Part shown: positions 1 through 6,938 of the stretch, piece by piece | How positions within the stretch are numbered: position 1 is the stretch's first letter | Layout of the letters: each line of letters begins with the position of its first letter | From: JAICWY01 sp964531205 | Lineage (GTDB): Bacteria > Vulcanimicrobiota > Vulcanimicrobiia > Vulcanimicrobiales > Vulcanimicrobiaceae | Direction of reading: 5' to 3' | Length of the DNA stretch: 64,000 nt | Assembly (NCBI GenBank): GCA_964531205.1 | Contig: CAZHGH010000004.1 | Span: 5,511-69,510, forward strand | The notes under the pieces: generated by a model | Told to the model about the DNA's origin: nothing | Seen by the model: only the letters and a program-made list of their open reading frames with translations | Database searches by the model: none | Made by a program: the position numbers and the translations under genes

Positions 1-1
1 C

Positions 2-505
2 AGCTCGCCGGGCAGTGGAACCATCACGCTCAAAGCTGCGCCGATGCCGGCGGATGCACCGAAACTCGTGCACACCCCGCCGAATTCGATCAATGTTATT
101 CCGCTCGAGATGGTTACGCTTACAACCAACGCGGACTTCCCGCTCGATGGTTGGGTGAACGCGGCGTTCACGTTGCCGGCCGATCAATTCACGAAAGATC
201 GTGGCTTCGCCGTGCAGCTCTTTTCGAAAAATCAAAAGAAGAAAAGCACCGACTACGCACCGATCTGGACGTTCGATCGGTCGACCGTCAACAATAACAC
301 GCTGACGTTCTCGTTCAAGCCGCCGAAAATGAAGATCGCGAAAGGCAGCACGTACGTGCTCGTGCTTTACGGCGACGCGCCTAAGGCATCGCCGTTACCG
401 TCTGCACCCGTAGCAGTGCCGCCAGGAGAACCTGGGGCCGTGCCGCCCGGAAGCGCACCAACAACCGCACCACTGACGGCGCCGTCAGCTTTGCCTTCGC
501 CCTAA
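2..505 (+). CDS. C-terminal part of an unidentified protein (5' end outside window)
   Basis: The reading frame is open from the first bases of the window, so the ATG at 44 is probably internal and the gene starts upstream. The visible 168 residues contain a mixed beta-rich segment (residues about 25-120 of the visible part) that resembles an Ig-like or surface-protein module, followed by a tail of about 40 residues rich in Pro, Ala and Ser. Such a tail is typical of exported or cell-surface proteins. No family was recognised. The stop codon overlaps the convergent ClC gene by 4 bases. Confidence 0.7.
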   Translation, partial: SSPGSGTITLKAAPMPADAPKLVHTPPNSINVIPLEMVTLTTNADFPLDGWVNAAFTLPADQFTKDRGFAVQLFSKNQKKKSTDYAPIWTFDRSTVNNNTLTFSFKPPKMKIAKGSTYVLVLYGDAPKASPLPSAPVAVPPGEPGAVPPGSAPTTAPLTAPSALPSP

Positions 506-2250
506 CCGTCGCTCCAGCTGCGGTACGCATCCAGCACGTCTTTGCGCGTAACGATTCCCTGCAATGCGTGAGTGACCGGATCGATCACAGGTAACAAGGG
601 TGTGTTCGGATCCGCCATCGTAACAGCGGCGCTTTCTACCGAATCGTCACGCGTTAGCGTCGTCGTTGCGGATCGCGCAAGATCGCGTGCCGTCATTTCC
701 GGATTTTTCAACAGTGCGGCGGCGAGATCGGTCGCCGTCACGATACCTAGGAATTGACCGTCGTCAACCACCGGCACGACGAATTCGGCGCTATGCTCCA
801 GGTGATTCGCAATATCACGTATCGCCTGGTGCGATGCGGCAACAAATTCCGGTTGACGCTGTATCGATCCGACTCGCATGTGCGTGAGTGGTCGCGGTTT
901 ACGTACGCGAGCCCAATCAATGCCGCGCCTGATCAGTTTCATTTCATAAATGGTGTAGCCCAATAAACGGCGCCCAAGCAGCGTCGCGATGACGGTGGCA
1001 ACCATGAGCGGCAGAATGATCGTATAGTCGTTCGACATCTCGAAGACGATCATAATAGCGGTGATCGGGGCCTCCGCGGCACCGGCGAACACCGCCGCCA
1101 TTCCAACAAGACCGTACGCAGCCGCGCCCGCCGTCCACGTTGGAAACATCGCGTGCACAACCGAGCCGAACGTGTTGCCGAGCATCGCTCCGGTATAGAG
1201 TGACGGCGCAAACACGCCGCCGCTGCCGCCGCTGCCGAGTGTCAACGAGGTAGCAACAGGCTTGAGCACTGCTAGAACCAGCGAATGCGCGGCGGGCACG
1301 TGCGAGGCGAGTATCGCATCTATAACGCCGTAGCCTACACCGAATACCTGGGGATACCACATGCCGATGATGCCTACCGCGCCGAAGCCCAGTGCGGCGC
1401 GCGTTAGTGGGCTCACGCGCCAGCGATCGAACACATCTTCAGCAAAGTACAACATGCGCACGAAGCCCGCGGCCCACGCTGCAGCAAGAATGCCGAGCAG
1501 CGCGTAGAGCGCCAGTTCTGCCGGCGAGACGAGGTAGAATGCGGACGCCGTAAACGAGGGATGGTTTCCAAAGTGCGCGCGTCCGATAACCGCCGCAACG
1601 ACGCTCGACACGACGATCATCGCAAACGAGCGCGGAGCGAACTCACCCAGTATCACTTCGCTCGCAAAGAACACGCCGCCGATCGGCGCGTTGAACGTTG
1701 CGGAGATTCCGGCTGCGGCACCGCAGGCAACCATCGTACGCAGAATCTGTGAGGGCATGCCTGCGAGCTGTCCCAGTGCAGAGCCTATCGTCGAACCAAT
1801 CTGCACGATGGGGCCTTCGCGTCCGCAGCTGCCGCCGAAGCCGATGCACGTTGCCGAAGCGATTGCTTTGACGGCAATGATGCGCGGGCGAATCACGCCG
1901 CCGCGCAACGCAATCGCGGCCATAACCTCCGGCACACCGTGGCCTTTGGCCTCACTAGCAAAACGATTGATGATGAACGCCGTTATGATGCCGCCGCAAA
2001 TAAGCACCGGAACGACCTGCGCTCTGCCAAGTGCGTGCAGTGCGGGTGCGAAATGACCGAATGCAACGAGCGTCTCGCCGTTAATAACATAGCGGAACAA
2101 TACGGCGCCGTAACCGCCACCGATTCCAACTAAGATTGCCGCGAGCAATAAAAACGTACTTTGATTTATGGAGATACGGCCAACCGTGAAACGATAACCA
2201 CGGTCGGTTTCTACGTATTGTATTCTAGGAAACCCGAGTCTAGTAGGCAC
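502..2250 (-). CDS. ClC-family chloride channel/antiporter with C-terminal CBS pair
   Basis: 582-residue inner-membrane anion transport protein. The voltage-gated ClC core spans residues about 30-440, followed by two CBS domains (about 455-580) that usually sense adenine nucleotides. ClC signatures are present: GHGVP at 103-107, the gating-glutamate motif GREGP at 143-147 (Glu145), and GSGGSGGVFAP starting at 339. The position aligning with the internal proton glutamate of E. coli ClC-ec1 (E203) is Val199 (motif SEVI), the residue found in channel-type ClCs. The central-site serine of GSGIP is His here. The GTG start at 2250 has no clear Shine-Dalgarno sequence. Whether it is a channel or an exchanger cannot be decided from sequence. 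Confidence 0.95.
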   Translation of the reverse strand: MPTRLGFPRIQYVETDRGYRFTVGRISINQSTFLLLAAILVGIGGGYGAVLFRYVINGETLVAFGHFAPALHALGRAQVVPVLICGGIITAFIINRFASEAKGHGVPEVMAAIALRGGVIRPRIIAVKAIASATCIGFGGSCGREGPIVQIGSTIGSALGQLAGMPSQILRTMVACGAAAGISATFNAPIGGVFFASEVILGEFAPRSFAMIVVSSVVAAVIGRAHFGNHPSFTASAFYLVSPAELALYALLGILAAAWAAGFVRMLYFAEDVFDRWRVSPLTRAALGFGAVGIIGMWYPQVFGVGYGVIDAILASHVPAAHSLVLAVLKPVATSLTLGSGGSGGVFAPSLYTGAMLGNTFGSVVHAMFPTWTAGAAAYGLVGMAAVFAGAAEAPITAIMIVFEMSNDYTIILPLMVATVIATLLGRRLLGYTIYEMKLIRRGIDWARVRKPRPLTHMRVGSIQRQPEFVAASHQAIRDIANHLEHSAEFVVPVVDDGQFLGIVTATDLAAALLKNPEMTARDLARSATTTLTRDDSVESAAVTMADPNTPLLPVIDPVTHALQGIVTRKDVLDAYRSWSDG

Positions 2251-2318
2251 ATAGCCGCACTTCGACGCGAAGTCGACAAATACAGCGCGCTAATCGTCGC
2301 GTTAAATCATGACAAAAG

Positions 2319-3343
2319 TTAGCACTCAAAGCCCGCGGTATCGTGCACGTAATCGATAGTGACCGCACACTTGCCGAACGCGGTCGGGCCGAGTTTCGCG
2401 TCTACAGTGTCGCCCTGAAAGACATCGTCGCCCGGGCGCGTTGAAAACCACACGTTACGAAACGTCACGCGATCGGCGTGCACTTCCGGAATGCGAATCA
2501 ACGAAATACCCGGCGAGTACGCGGCATCGGCGATATACGTCCAGTCCGGATGCGCGGCATGCCATTGCCGCATCGTGCCCATCGGAATGAAGCTCGTGGC
2601 ACGAACTTGCGGCATACCATCGTTGAGTTGCGCTACCGTTCGTTGAGAAAGCGCAACGGTTGCTGCCGTATCGAGAGCCGTAGGATATGTCTTCCCATCG
2701 ATAACAATGTTGAGCTGCGGGTACCGATGCGCACGATCGAACAGCAATGAAACGCGGCTTGCACTCGGATAATTCGGTGNNNNNNNNNNNNNNNNNNNNN
2801 NNNNNNNNNNNNNNNNNNNNNNNNNNNNNNNNNNNNNNNNNNNNNNNNNNNNNNNNNNNNNNNNNNNNNNNNNNNNNNNCGATGCGCACGATCGAACAGC
2901 AATGAAACGCGGCTTGCACTCGGATAATTCGGTGCGGTGCGATCCCAGTAGAAATGATGCCCGACGTAATCGATCGTCCAGATGCGGTCCGTAAGCCAAG
3001 TCCAGCCAAGTTGTCCGTCCACGCCTGAAAAGATGGGATCGTTCCCAACGTCGGCGTCGTTCGAGATCGGAAGCGCGCCATGATTGCCCGTGACCGGCGG
3101 AAACGTCACTTCGCTCAGCCGAGGTAGGTAAGCCGTATGCATTGGGCCGGTCTCCAAATGCAACGACTGCACCAAACCGCTGCGAATAAACCCGCTCCCG
3201 TCCGTATCGACCCACAGCGTAAGGCGCCGTGTGGACTGTGCCACGCGCGGCCTCACAAACACGCGGTCACCGCTGAATGCGGCGGGCAGCTCGATATGCG
3301 GCGCAGTCGCCGCGGCAAAACCAAACGCAAGCGCGAGAAGCAT
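2319..3343 (-). CDS. Secreted two-lobed aspartyl-protease-like protein (interrupted by a false assembly gap)
   Basis: The frame is broken by 100 N at 2780-2879. The 55 bases on either side of the N run are identical, and removing the N run plus one copy gives a continuous 289-residue protein. An N-terminal signal peptide (MLLALAFGFAAATA) is followed by two lobes, each with a degenerate catalytic loop: WVDTDGSG (about residue 46) and ALDTAATV in the second half, where aspartyl proteases have D-T/S-G. The ATG at 3343 is preceded by a GGGGG-type ribosome site 6 bases upstream. Likely periplasmic or secreted. The altered third residue of both loops makes activity uncertain. It could be a binding-only relative of retropepsin-like proteins. 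Confidence 0.75.
2780..2879. other. Assembly gap of 100 N with 55-bp duplicated flanks
   Basis: The 55 bases at 2725-2779 are repeated exactly at 2880-2934. Collapsing them restores the frame of the surrounding gene, so the gap is an unmerged contig overlap with no missing sequence. Confidence 0.95.
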
Positions 3344-3397
3344 AGAACACCCCCGTTGTTAGGAATATTCCACACGCCGGCCTAATAGCCCTGACTT

Positions 3398-4669
3398 ATG
3401 TCGATACGCGCGTTCGGCGGGCTTACGAGCCGGCAAAAAAAGACATTCTTAGCGAGCTTTTTGGGGTGGACGCTCGACGCGTTCGACTTCTTTCTCGTCA
3501 TCGTCACCGTCCCGCACATTGCCAAAGATTTCCATGCGGCGATCAAAGACGTCGCGGTCGCCGTCACCATCACGTTGATGCTGCGGCCCGTCGGGGCGCT
3601 GATCTTCGGCTGGTTCGCCGACAAATACGGACGGCGCGTACCCCTGATGATCGACGTCGGGCTCTACTCGGTTCTCGAATTTGCAACTGCGTTCTCGCCG
3701 AACTTGGGGGTCTTCATCATCTTGCGTGCACTGTACGGCATTGCGATGGGCGGTGAATGGGGACTCGGTGCGGCGCTTGCGATGGAAGCGCTGCCTGCGG
3801 ACAAACGCGGGCTGTTCTCCGGGATTCTGCAGGAAGGCTACGCCGTCGGGTATTTACTTGCCGCAGTCGTGCTGGCCGTGCTCTACGTGCACATCGGCTG
3901 GCGCGGCATGTTCATGCTCGGCGTGTTGCCGGCGTTGCTCATCTTCTTCATCCGCCGCCACGTTCCGGAATCGCCGGCGTGGCTGGCCGGACAAGCGCAA
4001 AGAATCGCCGCGGGTCCGCATCCGCTTTGGAATGCGATCAAACGGCAATGGCCGCTCTTCATATACGCCATCCTGTTCATGGCGGCGTTCAACTACATGT
4101 CGCACGGCACGCAAGATCTCTATCCGACGTTCCTCACGCTGCAACACGGTTTCACTCCCGCGCTCGTCGGCACGCTCACCGCGATCATGAACGTCGGCGC
4201 AATCATCGGCGGCGTGCTCTTTGGTTGGCTCTCCCAGCGCTGGGGCCGTCGCAATATGATTCTCGTTTGCGCGGTGCTCGGCATCGTGCTCATTCCGCTA
4301 TGGGCTTTCAGTCAGACCGCAGTGCTGCTTGCGACGGGCGGGTTTCTGATGCAAATCGCCGTGCAAGGCGCGTGGGGAATCATTCCCGCGCATCTAAACG
4401 AAATTTCGCCGGACGAAGTACGCGGCACGTTCCCCGGTTTCACGTATCAAATCGGAAATCTGATCTCAGCGAACGCGTTGCAGTTGGAATCAGCATTCGC
4501 GGCAAGCAAGTTTCCGTTGCCGTCGGGACATCCGGACTACAGCAAAGCGATGGCGATCGTTGCGGGCGTCGTGTTTATTGGGATCATCGTGCTTACTGCA
4601 ATCGGGTACGTCGTCACGCCGGAGCAGCGTCAACGCGCATTCTCAACCGCTGACGTTCCCGCCGAGTGA
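3398..4669 (+). CDS. MFS transporter, SHS/AAHS-type organic-acid carrier
   Basis: 423-residue, 12-helix major facilitator protein of the cytoplasmic membrane. Early motif GWTLDAFDFF and the loop 2-3 motif GWFADKYGRR (about residue 70) match the sialate/lactate:proton symporter group (NanT/JEN-like). A second A-like motif, GWLSQRWGRR, lies in the C-terminal half, and PESPAWL follows helix 6. The substrate is probably a monocarboxylate or sugar acid, but this is family-level inference. A TAATAG box ends about 10 bases before the ATG and there is no Shine-Dalgarno sequence. The gene is transcribed away from the protease-like gene. Confidence 0.9.
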   Translation: MSIRAFGGLTSRQKKTFLASFLGWTLDAFDFFLVIVTVPHIAKDFHAAIKDVAVAVTITLMLRPVGALIFGWFADKYGRRVPLMIDVGLYSVLEFATAFSPNLGVFIILRALYGIAMGGEWGLGAALAMEALPADKRGLFSGILQEGYAVGYLLAAVVLAVLYVHIGWRGMFMLGVLPALLIFFIRRHVPESPAWLAGQAQRIAAGPHPLWNAIKRQWPLFIYAILFMAAFNYMSHGTQDLYPTFLTLQHGFTPALVGTLTAIMNVGAIIGGVLFGWLSQRWGRRNMILVCAVLGIVLIPLWAFSQTAVLLATGGFLMQIAVQGAWGIIPAHLNEISPDEVRGTFPGFTYQIGNLISANALQLESAFAASKFPLPSGHPDYSKAMAIVAGVVFIGIIVLTAIGYVVTPEQRQRAFSTADVPAE

Positions 4670-4679
4670 GAAAATGCGC

Positions 4680-4685
4680 TACAAT
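4680..4685 (+). promoter_or_regulatory. -10 box (TACAAT) nine bases before a start codon
   Basis: TACAAT lies nine bases upstream of the ATG at 4695, leaving room for at most a 2-3-nt leader. It matches the near-leaderless arrangement at 17475, 18047, 20022 and 27326. Confidence 0.5.
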
Positions 4686-4694
4686 ACTCGCACC

Positions 4695-4835
4695 ATGCAT
4701 GAAGTGGAAGCGAGTACCTGTCCGGCCTGCGGTCATCCGATGAGTGCTCACCACGGACGTCATTGCGGAATTTGCGACCAGAAAGGCGAGCAATGTCTTG
4801 CGCTGGATCCCGCAGCTGAAAGTCCCGGCGGCTAA
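4695..4835 (+). CDS. Small zinc-ribbon protein
   Basis: A 46-residue protein with four cysteines as CPACGH...HCGICDQKGEQC, a typical one-zinc ribbon, plus a GH..HHGRH histidine patch between the pairs. The ATG at 4695 is chosen because a TACAAT box sits nine bases upstream. An in-frame ATG at 4674 precedes that box and would give 53 residues. The stop codon lies 12 bases before the next gene, so the two may be cotranscribed. No named family was recognised. The regular cysteine spacing and the promoter-like box argue that it is a real gene. Confidence 0.6.
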   Translation: MHEVEASTCPACGHPMSAHHGRHCGICDQKGEQCLALDPAAESPGG

Positions 4836-4847
4836 GCAGGCGCAAAC

Positions 4848-5438
4848 TTGGCGCACGAAATGATACCGGACTGGATTACGGCCCTCGCCACGCTCGGCAC
4901 GTTCGTTGTGATCGGTGCAAGCGCCGTCGTCGCACTGCGGCAGATGCGCCACATGCAGGCCGCAAATCAGCTGCAAGGCATTCTCGCGCTCGAAGAGCAT
5001 TTCCGCGATCGCGATCTGCAAGCGGCACTGACGTACGTGCAAGACGTGCTTCCAACGAAGCTCAAAGACCAGCAGTACCGTCAGGAACTGGAGCGTCGCG
5101 GGTTTATCGACACTCGCATTCATCCGGAACTCTTGCTTTGCAACTGGTTCAACAAGATGGGGCTGCTCGTCAAGCATCGCATCGTAAGCGAAGAGGCTTT
5201 CATGGATCTCTTCGCGCGTCTCATCGTCTACTACTGGGACGCTCTCGCACCGGCAATTGCGCTGATGCGTCGCAGCCGCGGGCAAGGCGAATACCACGAT
5301 TTTGAGTACCTTGCCCTGCGTGGCCGCGATTGGCTGGCGCGGAACCGCGAGGGTGTATTCCCGAAACGCGTGATACGCGAGACTATAGACGCGGGCGAGC
5401 CCGTATCACCGCAAACGTCGAGCCGTCCACGTCCGTAA
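4848..5438 (+). CDS. Membrane-anchored hypothetical protein, DUF4760-like
   Basis: 196 residues. One N-terminal transmembrane helix (about residues 8-28) is followed by a soluble, helical, charged domain containing ALEEHFRDRDLQAAL and an aromatic FARLIVYYWDAL segment. The layout matches DUF4760-type proteins of unknown function. The start is TTG at 4848, and an in-frame ATG at 4860 is an equal candidate. The last 56 bases overlap the convergent glycosyltransferase gene, so one of the two C-termini is constrained by the other strand. Confidence 0.75.
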   Translation: MAHEMIPDWITALATLGTFVVIGASAVVALRQMRHMQAANQLQGILALEEHFRDRDLQAALTYVQDVLPTKLKDQQYRQELERRGFIDTRIHPELLLCNWFNKMGLLVKHRIVSEEAFMDLFARLIVYYWDALAPAIALMRRSRGQGEYHDFEYLALRGRDWLARNREGVFPKRVIRETIDAGEPVSPQTSSRPRP

Positions 5439-6903
5439 CGTCTGCAATCGTTACGAAGCTCCGCCACGCAACCTTCCGGTCAGGATCGGTCACGAGTAAC
5501 GTTCCCGGCAGAGAGCACTCCGGCGTCTCGATAGTTTCGATTTTTTCGATCGGCACGTCGTTCAAATAGAATCGAACGTACGTGTCGATGCTGTACCACG
5601 CCGGGCGAACAGCAAAGCACACGCGATCGTATGCAAACGCGCGCGCCCGGATATCGGCGAACAACGCGCGGGTTCCCGAATCCCAAGCGTTGGAATTCAC
5701 GTGCACGTACCGCGTGAAATAGAAGCTGCAGAACAGCAAGAGCGACGTTGTAGCGGCCGCTGCAAATCCCAACAGTACCGTGGTTCGCGCGCGCGCTCGA
5801 TCCAGCAGATACGTCAAGCCGATAGCAGCAAGAATGCAGAACACCGGCGCGCCGGCCAGCGTTCGCGGCGCATTGGGCGCGCCTTCGTTCGTGAGCGCTC
5901 CGCCGAGCGGATATGCCAGCATCCAGATCCACAGCCAATACACCGCCCATTTGTTGCGAACATATGAAAACGCGTACGCAAGTCCAACCGCCGCAAGCGG
6001 AATTACGAACCAAAAGAACGCGCCGAATCCATTGAGATAACGCCACGTAATGCCCGATTGCGGATCGCCTGTCGTGACCAGATACGACCAACGGAAATGC
6101 GCCAAGTAATTCGTCGCAAACGTGGAGAGCGAGGCAATCGATATTCCGTGCGAAAAGGTCGATATGCGGCCGGTTCTTCCAAAAGTAAGCGGGTCGAAAA
6201 ACCATTCATACAGTGCAGGCGCAGCGACGGCAAGCCAAATGATGCAGGCGCTCGCAATCGTCGCCCCGGTTTTCCACGATCGCACGCGCCCGGCGTTGAG
6301 CGCAAGTATCGCGCCACCCAACACCGCGGCATAGAACCACGCCGCCATGTACGAGTAACATGCAAGGGCGAGTAGCACTGCGCCAAACGCGAGATGTTTA
6401 AACGACACCCCGCCGTCTCGCCGATACGCACGCAGCAGCAGATACAAACCGCCGAGCAAGAACGGCAGCTCCGATGACGGTTCCCACGCGATGCGCGAAA
6501 ATTGAATAAACACCGGTTGTATGGCGAACAGCAACGCAGCTAGCAGCGCGGCATCGCGCCGGCGCGTCAATTCGAAAACGAGCGCATACCCCAGCAGAAT
6601 CGTCGCAAGCCCAAAGAGCACGGCGGGGAAGCGCAAACCGAAAGCGGACCTTCCGAAGACGAGGCTGGACGCATACCCGGCGACCGCATAGATCGGCGGA
6701 TTACGCGTGAATCGTGCATAGAGGAACGGCTGAAGCGTGCCGTCGATGTCGTGTCCGGTGGTCGCGATGCTATACGCCGAATTGTAGAGATCGAGTTCGT
6801 CGGCGATAAGTTCCGTCGGAACCGTCGAGAGGTCGTATAGACGCAGCCCCGCCCCGAGCAACACGACAAGAACAAGCGCGATCAAATACCGGTAGCGCTG
6901 CAT
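5383..6903 (-). CDS. Polytopic GT39/ArnT-like glycosyltransferase
   Basis: 506-residue membrane protein with about 11-12 predicted helices. Helix 1 is followed by an acidic loop (ELIADELDLY, about residues 31-40), where the PMT/ArnT superfamily carries its catalytic Asp/Glu. Members transfer a sugar from a polyprenyl-phosphate carrier to lipid A, protein or a glycan on the outer face of the membrane. A shorter C-terminal soluble segment follows. The acceptor is unknown, and no polysaccharide cluster surrounds the gene. It is divergent from the next gene, with only 35 bases between start codons. Confidence 0.85.
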   Translation of the reverse strand: MQRYRYLIALVLVVLLGAGLRLYDLSTVPTELIADELDLYNSAYSIATTGHDIDGTLQPFLYARFTRNPPIYAVAGYASSLVFGRSAFGLRFPAVLFGLATILLGYALVFELTRRRDAALLAALLFAIQPVFIQFSRIAWEPSSELPFLLGGLYLLLRAYRRDGGVSFKHLAFGAVLLALACYSYMAAWFYAAVLGGAILALNAGRVRSWKTGATIASACIIWLAVAAPALYEWFFDPLTFGRTGRISTFSHGISIASLSTFATNYLAHFRWSYLVTTGDPQSGITWRYLNGFGAFFWFVIPLAAVGLAYAFSYVRNKWAVYWLWIWMLAYPLGGALTNEGAPNAPRTLAGAPVFCILAAIGLTYLLDRARARTTVLLGFAAAATTSLLLFCSFYFTRYVHVNSNAWDSGTRALFADIRARAFAYDRVCFAVRPAWYSIDTYVRFYLNDVPIEKIETIETPECSLPGTLLVTDPDRKVAWRSFVTIADVTDVDGSTFAVIRARPRL

Positions 6904-6938
6904 GGCATGTATTTCGGCACAATGCGCCCAAAGTCAAC

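Noticed and set aside
2725..2934. Apparent direct repeats flanking the N runs (also at 17, 24.5, 33.1 and 42.1 kb)
   Set aside because: The exact 55- or 41-bp identity abutting N runs, and frame restoration on collapse, mark assembly overlaps. They are not biological repeats.
3757..4653. 298-residue frame inside the first MFS gene
   Set aside because: A +1-frame shadow, Arg- and His-rich with no hydrophobic helices.
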